DNA of 64,000 bases from Lentisphaerae bacterium RIFOXYA12_64_32 (GTDB taxonomy: Bacteria > Verrucomicrobiota > Lentisphaeria > Oligosphaerales > YB12-FULL-65-16), in NCBI GenBank assembly GCA_001803235.1, contig MHBL01000432.1, forward strand, positions 17,399-81,398, read 5' to 3'. This document shows, in pieces, positions 24,001 to 29,100 of this stretch. A program made the position numbers and the translations under genes. The notes beneath the pieces are model-generated. The model did no database searches. It saw only the letters and a list, made by a program, of their open reading frames with translations, and was not told where the DNA came from. Within the stretch, counting starts at the first letter, position 1. The number at the start of each line of letters is the position of its first letter.

Positions 24001-25971
24001 CAAGGTGAGGGCCTCGGCACCCCCCATCAGACTGTTGTCCAGGTAGACGTTGCCGGTGACGCCGCTGACGCTCAACGTGCCAACTTGGGTAAGGACATGG
24101 TTTGCGAGGGCCGACGCGCCGACATCCGCGGCGCCGATGATGTTGAGGTCCGTGGCGATGAGCGAGCCGCCACTGTCAGTCACATTGCCGCTGATGTCAA
24201 GAGTGATGAGGGTCGCCACGATGTCGCCCTGAAGCGTGAGGGCTCCACCCGAGGTAACCAGGACATCATCACCCGCCACGCCGCCCGCCGCCAGGATCGG
24301 GTTGCCGGCGGTCACGGTGATGCCGAGCGAGTTGTCCACTTCGATGTCGCCGGACAGAGCCAGCAGGCCCGAGACTGCGCCGACGGTGGCGGTACTGAGC
24401 ACCGAACCTGCGTTGCGGATGAAAATGCCGCCGGTGTTGGTCGAGGCGGCGATATCCGTAACACCGGTGGTCAGGATCGGGTTGCCGTGCGAGCCGACGC
24501 CCGTGGAAGCGACGAGTAGCAGATCACCAGTCCCCATCTGGAGTGAGCCGCCGATCATGATAATGGCGCCTTGGGTGCCTACGCCGCCAAGGTCGGCGCT
24601 GAGAGTGAGGTCGCCAGCGTCGGCGCTCATGTCGATGACCGCGGAAACGACGATATCGTTGTGGGCGGTGAGGGTAAGGTCGAAGCCGCCCGCGGGTGCC
24701 GTGACGTCCTCGATGACGTAGATATTACCTGACTCGTTGTTCGCGCCGGCGGTGTTCGTTGACACGGTGACATTCGCACCGGCAAGTGACGCCACCAGCG
24801 TTGCGGGCGTCAGTACCGCGCTGTCGCCTGTGGATGTGAATCCGGGTCCGGCGCCCATATTCACATTACCCGACCCGCCAATGGTGATGTTGTTCGGATC
24901 GATTAGGAAGCTACCGGTGTCACCATGCGGTGCCAGCGTGCTGACATTGCCATAGATCTCGACGTAGTCGCCGGACACTTCGACGAATCCGCCGTCACCG
25001 GAGATGCTGCCGCCCTTGGCCTCGATCACGGCCCCGGGACGGAACAGTGTGGCATCTGCGAGTTCACGTTCGGTGCCCGGTCCATCCGAGACGCCGACGA
25101 GGACGTTGCCGCCGTTGCCGGTGGTGAGTGCGTTGGCGGTAGTGACGCTGTTGGAGCTGAGTGCGACGGTGTCGGTGGCGTAGAGTTTGATATCGCCGGC
25201 GTCGCCGGTCATGCCGTCGGCGTTGACGGTGCCGAACTGTCCGACGCGGTTACCTTCCATGACGACCTGGCCGCCGTTGGCGCCGTTGGCGTTGATGGTG
25301 CCGGAGTTGATGACGTCGCCCATGATGCCGGACATATCGACGGAGAGCGCGCCGCCCGCGATGCGGCCGAGGCTGACCTGATTAGCGCCGACCAGTGCGG
25401 CCTGCGCGGCGTTGATGACGCCGGTATTGGTGACGTCTTTGCCGATGAGTGCGGCCATGCGTGCGTTGATGGTACCTTCATTGGTGACGCCCGCAGTGCT
25501 GTCACCGGAGAAGTTGAGGTTGCCGGCGAGGAAGTCCTGGTTGCTGATGTTGAGGGTGGAGGCGATGAGCTGGGCGACGTTGACGGTCGCGTCTTTACCA
25601 AAGTATATACCGGCGGGGTTGACGAGGTAGAAGATGCCGTTGGCCTGGAGCGCGCCGAGGATCTGGCTGGGATCAGCGCCGACGACGCGGCTGAGCATGG
25701 CAGCGTTAGCGCCCGGCTGGTTGACGGTGACGCCGTAGCCGGCGCCAATGCTGAACGATTCCCAATTGACAATAGCCTGGCCGGAGGCCTGGTTAATGGT
25801 CATGGCATTGCCGCTGGTGCCAATGGCCACATTGCCGTGGACGACCTGAGCCCCTGAGGGGAGCAGGTCATTGGCGCGTCCGAACGGGCAGATCAGCATT
25901 TGGAAGCTGACCAGCACACTGGCGGCCTTGAGGAGTGGAGTCATACGCGGATTGCGGCGAATCCCTTTCAT
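1..25971 (-). CDS. Giant two-partner-secretion exoprotein (TpsA / filamentous-haemagglutinin-like), N-terminal 8657 codons; C-terminus beyond the left window edge
   Basis: Minus-strand ATG at 25971-25969 preceded by GAAAGGAGACACGC (SD). Reads MKGIRRNPRMTPLLKAASVLVSFQMLICPFGRANDLLPSGAQVVHGNVAIGTSGNAMTINQASGQAIVNWESFSIGAGYGVTVNQPGANAAMLSRVVGADPSQILGALQANGIFYLVNPAGIYFGKDATVNVAQLIASTL..., i.e. signal peptide plus TPS/haemagglutination-activity domain with an NPAGI motif. Then endless Gly/Thr/Asn/Asp/Val/Ile/Ala beta-helix-like repeats. Frame read by eye over large stretches without a stop; the last codons at the window edge (LIDMNDLANVGAAGAGN) are in the same frame (25971 = 3 x 8657). Confidence 0.93.
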   Translation of the reverse strand, partial: MKGIRRNPRMTPLLKAASVLVSFQMLICPFGRANDLLPSGAQVVHGNVAIGTSGNAMTINQASGQAIVNWESFSIGAGYGVTVNQPGANAAMLSRVVGADPSQILGALQANGIFYLVNPAGIYFGKDATVNVAQLIASTLNISNQDFLAGNLNFSGDSTAGVTNEGTINARMAALIGKDVTNTGVINAAQAALVGANQVSLGRIAGGALSVDMSGIMGDVINSGTINANGANGGQVVMEGNRVGQFGTVNADGMTGDAGDIKLYATDTVALSSNSVTTANALTTGNGGNVLVGVSDGPGTERELADATLFRPGAVIEAKGGSISGDGGFVEVSGDYVEIYGNVSTLAPHGDTGSFLIDPNNITIGGSGNVNMGAGPGFTSTGDSAVLTPATLVASLAGANVTVSTNTAGANNESGNIYVIEDVTAPAGGFDLTLTAHNDIVVSAVIDMSADAGDLTLSADLGGVGTQGAIIMIGGSLQMGTGDLLLVASTGVGSHGNPILTTGVTDIAASTNTGGIFIRNAGSVLSTATVGAVSGLLALSGDIEVDNSLGITVTAGNPILAAGGVAGDDVLVTSGGALTLQGDIVATLITLDISGNVTDSGGSLIATDLNIIGAADVGASALANHVLTQVGTLSVSGVTGNVYLDNSLMGGAEALTLVDVTVPGDLYIQDTSATDGTNVAMYVGSVRAGDEVRLTVIDTQGAGTSAAIRSLVAADGVDIAAATLRIVDAEVVDLDTQVTRFEYNVTNTDDAALSLSLRNEGDLTMVTSAPLTAVAGAALHTVNVSATGDLTIDGGALDLRNGTNASTATLTSTGGDLILSDEILLDTAGTTVITLSASGAIVDDDGDTANDLLADTLVISRAGAVGTDAALLYTQVGRLDVSNVAGDAFISNAGTLNLATTDALSGGLSITTTAGGVLDVNDTINAGGAVSLNGAGGITLSTDVTGANNVTFGSLLTFDNGAFATRTITSSTGNITFTGAVAAGSGEALVVSAADTATFSSTVGGGGSTLGALTVTAKEARLGGDISTESAAGTQDVNFRDTDTVVITANVIIDTDATDAGTAGDIFFGPNSLVRQDAPPGPITRSLTLDANAATDGDIDLGRVDIGGTLTIRNAADTLTLYGNIETDNTITLTPADEVVLARDVTITTTDAAANVVIDTDLQGPRALTIDAGNDVTLDITTELTGLTILADSVDFTNTVTVPGSISVTSTDATADAIHLQATSTISSTAGSVNFNATGGGGSTVDGTLAAGADLAAAGNINFTGLLTLAGAPVQIDSTNGNIDIDGDVQGAQTLTLNANNGDVSFLTVGAGLADPTSLTVNADTATLRGNIDIAAGGVSLTGVGLTTIAAATVDIDTVDGTTIALGALAGNNLTISAGTTVSLADANIASLTIDDSTGVTFTGNFNALNDINVSTNAAVDAITVNASRTVAAGRALTFDALNITTNAGSVVSGDSVTMNTAGLAISLQGSVNGGNGLVDFQDPVTLAGNATASSQNGGVRFQGDLQGANQLTVNALNGTATFSTVGAGVVDLTALNVNADAVSLGGNIDLDGPIDVDANTVTWTAGGTVDTTGGGAAATRFIDFGTALMSGNVALLLTATDGAITLGTVGTDTNSVEVVTTGATTLNGNITVDAGNIDLDSATNVRLGADVTMTASANVLLNAVNGAHSLTIDAADVDFDAAIGALVPLTSLDIDATSPLALDQAITAIGPVDIKATGGASDITVTQPILGDDVELTAGRDVIVMTNPWDNTSGGISLTAANNVDIRAGAPVTGEDTVNMHATGGSVLLADNVTSDLGHVALRADAGAVTQTAGTINSFLGTTIDAGGIVTILNTAVGGTLTIAQAGAINLGAGGAGSILADGDIVVASDGALTVNAVTVRSVGGDLFLESDNDGAGAEALTLTAGTLRGNQVVLNSHTGTTVINANPTNIDGDIVFQTAASLGFGAAVTAQGDIDASAITGNATLNAGSGTFTSTTGNVSFGGDISGGQALALNAAAGNVALYTVGVAGVDPTGLTVTSQTATLNGPTITTDTAAVNFSGVNGTVTLNDDVTITSNGQNITFDTTAVQGLADLTLNTRLDGGAAGPAGDTFGDVTLTDGQIASLTITDGANAGANDVIFNGDFVATGPITVRIATADVPGLDPGLVTVAADATVRAGGPLQFLGVDNTAAPLNDAGVMIQGDVVGNFTISMPGAVELQAPAGGTASWEALNAADSITIRADNDNDGTTTDVVNIGTNALGVAGAVSVAAVDGDISIAGVNVSIGTGALHTADVTTSGSGNVTIEVVSAGSAADADGERFVTLGALGGITSGGSVTISRAADAAPYGEARRIDIGGNGITAIGNIAAYADDVIAITGDVESIAGSTTFGITGTDDTIAVNFQVSNSANLIGNDVNVTVGDAVQAALIDFITASHNTRGGYTLTVIENTVAGHDVRIRAGLSGTDSISITADDISVEAGNLTTFGTGNVTLDADDVINLSAPVTSAGTISIDSDNTAGGQVTINTATITALGNITINNDITDTIALDTSTTIRSLTGDVTIGGDVAGVGADEDITIVAQAGSVTVAALGDGTRVRNVNIDAGVLLTLDGDINTNVGNVSLQDSARIALTDTDASTNLTIDTNGGNVTFALDSNTDGAVQLVINTDAAGDVQLGVIGATTPVAGLEVTTNGGTVTLGGNISSTEIVDLENGDVADINLAGNVLITTTGDNVTLGTDATDNLDGAYSLAISSGAGQVDLGRIGLTAPVALLDVDSTGQVNLWGSINSVGPVLFGGASNVDIGAAVTVTTNDANIDLSGGAVDGGFDLILNAGAGNVVLGAMGQVAVLESLQVISTGTTELGGNITSNGTGADGAGLDFDQAGTIALSAATALNSTNNAIELDGGSVDGAYALTVNAGTSTATFSAVGQNAPLASLTVQADTSITLNNNIATTGAIDFTNASAALGVYVTLNGDVAIETVNGAIDLFDTAGNSTINSVANGQYALNLDSGNATIDLPLIGNLATGALRSLTVQGGSAVNAVTANDNITTTTGGINFSGAPNVDLTAAITTLTSTTGAIDLTGGAVDGNVDLVITSTSGAVSLGALGAAGTLNHVDVTTSGPTTLYGSITTDVAGAAGGVNFSNADVVNLANNVTITANTNGDVNFSDSPINGDYALIIVNGTGTVTLNDVGQAVRLSQLDITNSASLAGTGVVLQGNVAADVVTMDTVTGNIILFDDIAIATTNSNLNLGNVTDIYATDAGLQGLTLSTGFGSITLGTVGAAVGGRLQYLNVANSTTGSVTLTRNITADGITMAGLAGGVLVNDGVAANDRTITLDISGGAGNLDLTGTTLNLSADDNLTITAGTYTATLGAIADTGSEDVLTVTSTANTARLILTDDLGTSVTPLGTLTLGGGFTGTTIIADDLGIYVQDAGIDFSSGTIQGATQGGEDLIVNAGTQTLTFGAIGSTTRLGDLTVTTTGLTTYNGNVTAGSLTHTAAGAITLGNTITIDTAAENGAVDIQNAAGIINATVAGTQGLNINAGSGNVTLQAIGTGTALASLDVNSTGTTTLNGNIDTRGAIDFSGATHVTIAAGGAYDSTDGGALPAGGNVLFNGGAVDGAVNTVINAGQDATVTLGNLGQNTALLSLTVTADSDSDATGGLVLNGDISTSGATGVVLSAANNIDLTHDVRIRTTANDGPITFGAGDTLDGAYALRLDANGIGDVTLSEIGTATRLTALTITGDAVALSAADPVAVAGPIAITGTGAFTQGDTAATITTSGASGNVSIAMGTSIDLDAAVVASGNVMMDAGTTLDVEADITVTDTDSIALSSTGAMTVGTNVDDTDLLSATGDIDLESAISITVGDADNDAQITTTGGDVKANTAGAFVLGSNLLNAIVSGGGVSIDPTTVSIGGAGITAVNDIQVTATDTVTINATTVTSTGGNVRIEADDDANSDSDLTLTAGTIRGDTVTLLANNGRVILSADPNNTLGSIVVGQSDTDSDGAYGVQLNAALLSARDSIDLSSMTRPVQLATVAAVTVQSTTGDITFGGDIVGAAANTHTLNLDAALGTVTLVTVGAGTDVDALDVNAVTLNLGGNIDTDDTIDFTGVRDVVLTNDVTIDVTTADVDDAILFNGAQTVVRGAHNLTINAIANTANVSFGDVQELTLLDVNNGQGVTFNGLVDIPGNIQVTVSDEVQNVAAATITAGGSIEISTADLAENVNVDAAITAGTTLSLTATLGDVTVDGDLTSGAGMTLSAAGAAGDVDINNALTADGNLGITSGLTTTIDALVRTTSGGTVTITNGTGLTIGVTGDINADGAVTQNGAGAVWTAGDITTSGDGVSIATAVVLTGPVAVSTAGGNIGFGSTVNGNQDLTIDAGVGTTTFSNLVGGDAALGDAVGAAITINSLGSTVFTNTVETQSGIVQGDGGTITFMGDVTVAAVGDTNSNFRGNVVLDGLTFTSGDAITFGNEGDDRVTLSGAAVTVTTAVTGTAQTWNAAVDGAQALAVTTGAGILTITGDMGSVTPLTSIALTSSGQTYLGGDMTTDGAAGVDLSAADNIDLVGDVRIRTTANNGPITFGAGDTLDGAFALRLDAQGIGDVTLSEIGTATPLTALTITGNAVELQADDPVAVAGPIAITGADAFTQGNAAATITTTGASGNVSIAMGTSIDLDAAVVASGNVMLDAGTTLDVEADITVTDTDSIALSSTGAMTIGTAVDDTDLLSATGDIDLESATSITVGDADNDAQITTTGGDVKINTAGAFVLGSEALNAIASGGKVSIDPTTVSIGGAGITAVDDIAITASGTVGINATTVTSTGGNVRIEADDDANSDSDLTLTAGTIRGDTVTLLANNGRVILSADPNNTLGSIAFGPSNTDNDDVDGNGAWGLRINAGTLTARDNIDLTDMTQLTLITTNLGITSTTGDILFGGAIENDNVGGDDLSLTATNGNILLRQVGRSVAGDARMGNLTVASNGTVTLMGSIDTDNSAGTDGVIDFSDAVNVVLGANVTINTTNNVINSADPDGVGADIIFANNIGLPDTPPVVNSLSGHYELTLDAGTASDIYFDNVTELMGLTVNDIEAPGQIGANNVYVKGIIAIPGDITIVATSGVTIINAIIDDNFTLTAGRIVIGPSDGIVVTGDHNITLTATGLGVAADDGDILIGALVMSSTGDITMTADDDIVFYTAGGQIRTAGTVSLTANAGTGVGGLTVGRGIIEANGVADALAEIYAGTLTMTVANGFIGQADHTAPISAFSAASGLETDTEAVLTASVGAAGAGDIYISDLNDMYVDTITTGTGDVTLVAGRSINDNAIDTTADIFGDDITLIAATGIGNVLPLEIDYNATTDSITATSAAGDINLLNLATANASTINLTTGVGDITFAQTGNVALSVTSATTTDGSITISNVGDDAAADVLTLGTITAGGGGDITASTTGSANISVEGAITATSDRASLSTQTGSITNTAANTITAGDIVLATTTAGDINVLTSTTGSTITASTVGVDDDIAITNASAVETTLIATTIGAGSDIAFIQNGVAGTTGTLVAERVTTLDGTVQITATGGDIIATLVTAGGTNNLDLTTTANGNIGLGRVSAADAIVNLTSDGTIYGAIADQVNVTAATLVIDDADSVGAADEAINTNVDTLTITGVNGDSTNGDVFVLEADPDLSGLTVTTAVSADGLIDIRSTGDMTVTGAVTSGAHNDVTLAATDASSSLNIQAVVTANGEGNINGIAGLDINITGTGRFTSTGGDIRLTAGHDLLLDGTGASTPDIQTASGSIFADVGNDVVISALTSGFSAGDLVDLNVGNNLIGTGRASLTNDIISAELIVHHVEGMDDINTTVDNITVLDSDHVGELSVRSQATIHEMTADGVIEIYVRGSLLAVGRMTSGSSILIDGADNANNTGVYSLNNDSIIVAHSLTLQNLAEVGLMTQVRELALTDIDGVLDRLDESYGNGTPEVNGTKIVNTGALQIGIAGTGGISADMDHVDITADDTITITQTIATGVAGSNVSLTSTGGSVNLNNMIGDGITVQGGGTVTITADQGISLLDTITTTGAGSVTLTAGGEITDTNTAALGIIETPTLYILGASAIGSSAGDGALDIDVDTLYIHEDTLPPDGIPTSTVSVVAGDSYILESDGLTIADVNVDGGFTLTSTIGAITVGTIDTSNDQVTVVATAGAVAVDAITAGTGNVTVTAGGGAITDNSLLEAPVNVSGGLVTLTATTGIGAAGVADFDTTATQIDASVTAIGNIVLQETDGVELLNVDTNDGAITITTGGDTVITDVQSSTDAAANGITITVNNAGSDAEIGLITIGAGGVDATLGDVSLTVAGSVTDANDNSLITADDLSIQTTGGIGNSTSLAINTRAISYANINSTTAGDIYLNETNAINITDLTMGAALGSVWLQAGGTITQSATGVINAGTAAVNDGNVTLITTAAGAGNVVIDEITAGADKVTITSGGTITHTDEDGLDITAAIVDLDAVGLIGGAAETNGLDLNSATTITADTTGTGGVIYLDNTAVTNVTANLNTAGIGGNNAIDFDQSGGVALTVSATTADGAINVTVYDAGGSLTARNVVAGGTARNVTLTTDAATLGDINVDNVVALGDTVQINSAAAIEESNNDVTPDITAAIIDLNAVLGIGNDAQLEISGQTLTIDSSAGTENINVDNVSATPVTVTTLTVGVGAGSITFDQTGGGSVTFTTATTFDGSINLSNETGNLTATTVTAGTTGNITITTYDSGDVSIDTLTATDDIVTITSAGDIDDDVAVDGTDITAAIINLLSVNGIGATTLIDTSAATITAATTGTGAASIDINNAIAATANLATQGAGANITFDNTGTLTLNNAVASGTGNVAVTSTADLNVVAANALVTANVATHGAGTITLTADSLNAGTGNVNIGTTTNATVSAADGTIAIDGVNVTLGNLGFDGRIVTTGAGNVTIDANTAVTIANTTLDVSGIDAGGNVTIGGNTTPLTVAINGTGIDADGNVTIDAVTSVTVGLLTTDLADITAGGDVTIGATTSPLTVTVTGTGIEAVRDITIDALDTITVNSPIESTNGATIVRVTNADGAIGTINIAADVGGDNVLISASDTTANTAVVNVTADTENTIGGTTITANDGTVNVAANVTAADYLAINADTLVNLSAGDAGGSHTLLAEHNIDINGPAIINGLTATTLTVTSQTGNVRFAATLDDDAVAAIHNLVVNAPSGLADFNSTVGIVTPINNIVITAEDIEFNGNVTATVNIDMSGSGTTTLAVPVTLTANTGSVSLSDDLIGAFNLTVNATAGNVSINDMGQGGPAPTQLIVDANTATLNGDVTVAGLVTLEDTVGTTLAVTLLNDSTINSSDIVGATTIDLDDTVIDGPFALAVSNVNGLIRLGSIGQTNQLRAFSAMSGDNGIDLTANVRADGTVSLEAAGADGIDLEATLTIQSDLDDIVLAGPVDATTAGVEALTLTADHGTIYAESIGTNVQVGTLDFNADAAELAGDITANRVSTADVGLTTLAADVTMTVTDSAAGVIDLGDLDGTHTLTLIATGAASGILLDGGNIGALAITDVGTNGVVFAEAFSTTGNLTVNMVGLLEGIDGNVLVSGPLNAGGNLTLVTTGTGADITLDAGTTASGAVTLTSIDILDINAAVVAGTSMTLTSGGDFTDIQLGADLQAGSDILINDHLRIDTDVSITSLGGNVTMFAGQEINALAVGNDAVITGDTVTVRGIGVEGTLADPDITIDATNVIFDGPVFVANLLDVNAGFATATGTAGAFTSTVVGGDLDFGITPMDGNVDFTFTAATDGQVTLGAIGPSANSVTVDTSGLGGRTTLNGNIVVDNGNIDLSATEVVVLNNDVMLQTTGGTGDILLTGGAVDGAFNLTAYASNDIFTDGIGATIAPTEITMTAARELTVGDNMTAVDLIDLTANAVAGALGAGFDLNILSGNLTANLVNLTATNQDVIIDSAQANGAGSTNVYAGTDIDINNTMSADGDMAFVAGQNIMIGNNITVDEDSLMAFDAVGTLTLADAAVPATLQAEDGDISISAGIVLIGDAGNANRAVVTTTGIGDISVRSTTGNVDMNTVASTEIISGGELRIDSANDVNIRGQRGISSQEILRVTATGDIVLDVISATRGIRSESNWVALRAGTDGTGVINHISGLIYGFLGVNISGSTVTIGPVTSDGDIFMDSTGTLTINGVIIGAGDIFMDSADNMAINFSVTGDGDIYATSEDAMNIAAPITSISGDVRLTANNAIVDDFDATDDLTIGANVVGNNVLFRLADGSAADNGEDILLNVDLSNTNENGSYTFVTENAGQDVVLGAARTITTDGGDVSFMTAITETAASGLMITTGEGDVRLETVTFTNDGAGLEVVSTGTTNLFGNITTADDIVDFDAAANVVLGADVTIDTGAAGAGDILFSNAGANSLSGGFDLILTAGTGNVTLDNATQLTSLTVANGAATGATNVTFNGAIDIPGAVLARAIAAIDVNGLLDSGNDVTLVAGTTIATNAAGTIVANDDVTLDAGTTVTTAAPIIAGDLVNIDGATGVTIGGDIEADGLVDINATANNVTIGAFTVAGDGVNLTAGTLIALTNTTLDGKNNKVDVRSAVTMEGSITVVSDNGDVDFDSTIVGVAGGTDDDLTVEALNGTVNFANSIGVAQELRYLTVAANLIDMNDLANVGAAGAGN
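11300..12420 (-). repeat. Intragenic duplicated block, copy 1 (in the giant exoprotein)
   Basis: Near-identical to 13940-15060 at a constant offset of 2637 bp (879 codons), e.g. ttgttcgggtcggcgctgag at 11441 vs 14078 and atcgggccgt at 12305 vs 14942. Confidence 0.9.
13940..15060 (-). repeat. Intragenic duplicated block, copy 2 (in the giant exoprotein)
   Basis: Encodes ...GASGNVSIAMGTSIDLDAAVVASGNVMMDAGTTLDVEADITVTDTDSIALSSTGAMTVGTNVDDTDLLSATGDIDLESAISITVGDADNDAQITTTGGDVKANTAGAFVLGS..., matching copy 1 almost residue by residue. Confidence 0.9.
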
Positions 25972-26188
25972 GCGTGTCTCCTTTCGAACGATATGATTGA
26001 TGGGATTGATGGTCTTGGCCGTGTGTTCGGGGCTCGATGCCATGATTGGATCCCTTTCCTGTGCGTATCCGCAGGAACCGGTATGTGAATCCGTTAGTGC
26101 TCTGCTTTGGTTGCGGGGCGACGGGTCCGCTCCGCTCGTTCGACTCGTTGCACTCGCCTCACTCGCTATGCGTATGCGGGGGGCCTAC

Positions 26189-29100
26189 TTAGAATTGCAG
26201 TTGCAGGCTCAGGTGGAGTCGGCCGCTGCTCGGTGTATTCTCGGTGGTTTTTTCGAACGGGTAGCCGTAGTCCAAGCGCGCTTGGGAGTACTTGGTCAGG
26301 CCCATGCGGAGTCCGACACCACCGCTCATGAAGGTGTCGCCGCTGGTTTCGCCGGCGCGCGGGGTGTTTATGTCGGTATATGCGTAATCGGTGAAGGCGA
26401 TGAACTGGAGGCGATGGCGCTGCCAGGCTTCGGGGTTGGCCTCGAGGAACTCGTCGCTTTTCTTGAGGCCCGGGATGAAGTTATGGAAGAGCGGGGTACG
26501 CAATTCGAGGGTGGCGGCGATGACCTGATCGCCGGCGGCTTCGCTTTCGGTGTAGCCGCGCACGGTATTGGCGCCGCCGACGGCTTTGCGCATGTCTGGC
26601 GGGAGCGTATCGGAGGTGAACTGGCCATCGGCCTTCATGAACAGCGACCATTTGCCGGGCGCGTCTTCGCCGCTGAAGAAGCGCTGCAAGCGCGCGATCT
26701 GGACGCGGTCGATGGCGAAGTCGCCATCGGCATAGGCTTCGCTTTCGGAGTTGAACACCTCGGATTCGGAGCTACCGAACTGTCCGGCGAAGTTGCCCAT
26801 GATGGTATTGCTGATGAAGTTGCGGCCGCCGAGTTTGTCGAAGGTTTTGGAGGCATAGCCGAGGGTGACCTGCGGCATGCTCATGTCGACTTTGCGGTCT
26901 TCGAGGTCCATGCTGGCCAGTTCGTGTTCGGTTTCGGAGTGCTGGAAGATCCAGCCACCGGAGAGTTGGAGTCGGTACTTGGCGGTGTCGGTGAGGGTTT
27001 TGGTGACTTGTCCGCCGAAGAAGTGTCCTTTGCCGCGGATATCGAGGAGTGGCAGGACGTCTTCGAGGCTGGAGGTGGAGTAGCCGCCGAAGAGGCTGAG
27101 GCTGTAGACGTCGCCGAGGGGCAGGTAGTAGCCGCCGGACCAGGCGTTGATTTCGGTGAAGTCCGGGGTGGTGATCCAGTCGGCGGTCAGGACGTCATAG
27201 TGTTTGGTAAGGTTGAGGTGTTGGAGTGTGGAGCGGATGCGCCAGTCGTCGGTGGCATCGGTGCCGGTGTTGGAGACTTCGACGGCGCCGTGGATGGGCA
27301 GGCTGTCGTCGACTTCGAGTTCCGCGTTGATGACGCGGCGGCCGTCCTGCATGACGGGCTTGAGTTTGGTATTGATGGCGATATCGGGCTGGCTGTTGAG
27401 GTCGAACAGGTCGCCATGGATTCGGGCATAGTTGAAGCGGTCGCCGTCCTGGTGCTGGAGGGAGCTGATGACCTGCTTGGCGCTGTAGTAGCGGTTGCCC
27501 TTGACGGTGATGGTTCCGAGCGGGCCGCAATCGACTTTGGCGAGGAAGATGCCGTAGGACCAGATGCGGGTTGGGAAGACGACCTTGGCAAAGACGTAGC
27601 CTTCTTCTTGCAGGGCTTTGGTGAGTTTGCCGTGGAACTCGTTGATCTCCTCGGGGGAGACGGGGTTGAAGGTGACGTGGTCGGCCCACTCTTTCCAGGC
27701 GGGGAGTTTTTCGACGATCTCTTTATCACCACTGATCATGGGTACATCGAAGGTGAGGCGCTTGCCGGCGGCGGCGACATCGCCCGCGACGGCGTCGGGG
27801 GTCTGGAGTTTCTGACCGCCCTGCAGTGAGGGTTCGTCGGAGATTTCTTTGACGGTCCAGGGCCCGGCGTTTCCGGGGCCGACTTCGCCGGGTGCGAGTT
27901 CGCGGACCGCTTTGCGCGGGATGACGATGCCGTACTTGGCAGCTTCGGCCTCGGCCTGTTGCCGGGTCTCGGTGGCGGACTTGGCGACGGCCAAGGCGTC
28001 GGCCTCGGATTTGCGGGCGGCCGCGAGCTCGGGCGTTTCGGCGGCGGCCTTGGCAAGGTTTTCTTTGCGCGTGGCGTTTTCGAGTTCGGCCTGGGCGGCG
28101 GTGGCGGCGCTCAACTCGTCGGTGATGCGATTGCGGGCCTGCTGTTCAGTTGTGGTAAAGGCGGTGGCCTCGGACTCGGCCTTCTTGCGTTCCTCGACGA
28201 ACTGGAGGGCCTGGCCCAGAACGGTGGCGCGCTTCTGCGAGTCGGTCTCGGAGAGGGCGCTGGAGAGTGTGTCGGCCTCGGACTTCTTGGTGGTTTCGAT
28301 CTTTTCGAGGGCCTTGGCGCGGTTCTGGCCGGCGACCTCGGCCTGCTTGCGGGACTCTTCAGCGGCCAGCTTGTGGCGCTGCATGTCGTTATCGGCGGCA
28401 TCGCGGGCTTCGGTGAAGGGGCGGATCTTGGCGAGCATCTGGTCTTCCTGAGCTTGGCGCATGTCAGTGGCGTGGCGGGCCTTGAGCGAGGCCTCGTCTT
28501 CGGTCCTGGTCGCCTGTTCGAGGGCGACCTTGGCGCGGGCGCGCGCGTCGCCTTCGCCTGCCTTTTGCACACGGGTCTGGGCCTGGGCGGCGTCCTTGGC
28601 GCGCTTTTCGGCGAGCTTCTTCTCCTGCTCGGCGAGTTTCTTTGCTTCGGCGTCGGTCTCGGTGGCCTTGGCCACTGGGGCGGCCACGGCCGCGGGCTGC
28701 GCGGCAGGTGCGGCGGCGACCAGAGCGGGGGCGGTCGCTACGACCGGGGCGGCGACGGCGGCCGCTTCGGTGCGCTTCGCTTCCTGCGCTTTGGCGACCT
28801 TGGCGGCGGCTTCGGCATCGGCCTTGGCCTTGGCTTCGGCTTCCTTCTGCTGCTTGGCGAGGCGCTTCTGCTCGGCGGCCAGCGCTTCGGTGCGCTTTGC
28901 TTCCTGCGCTCGGGCGGCTTTGGCGGCGGCTTCGGCATCGGCCTTGGCCTTGGCTTCGGCTTCTTTCTGCTGCTTGGCGAGGCGCTTCTGTTCGGCGGCC
29001 GTCGCTTCGGCGCGCTTTGCTTCCTCCGCTTTGGCGGCTTTGGCGGCGGCCTCGGCGGCGGCTTCGGCCTTGGCGTCGGCTTCCTTCTTGGCCTTGGCGG

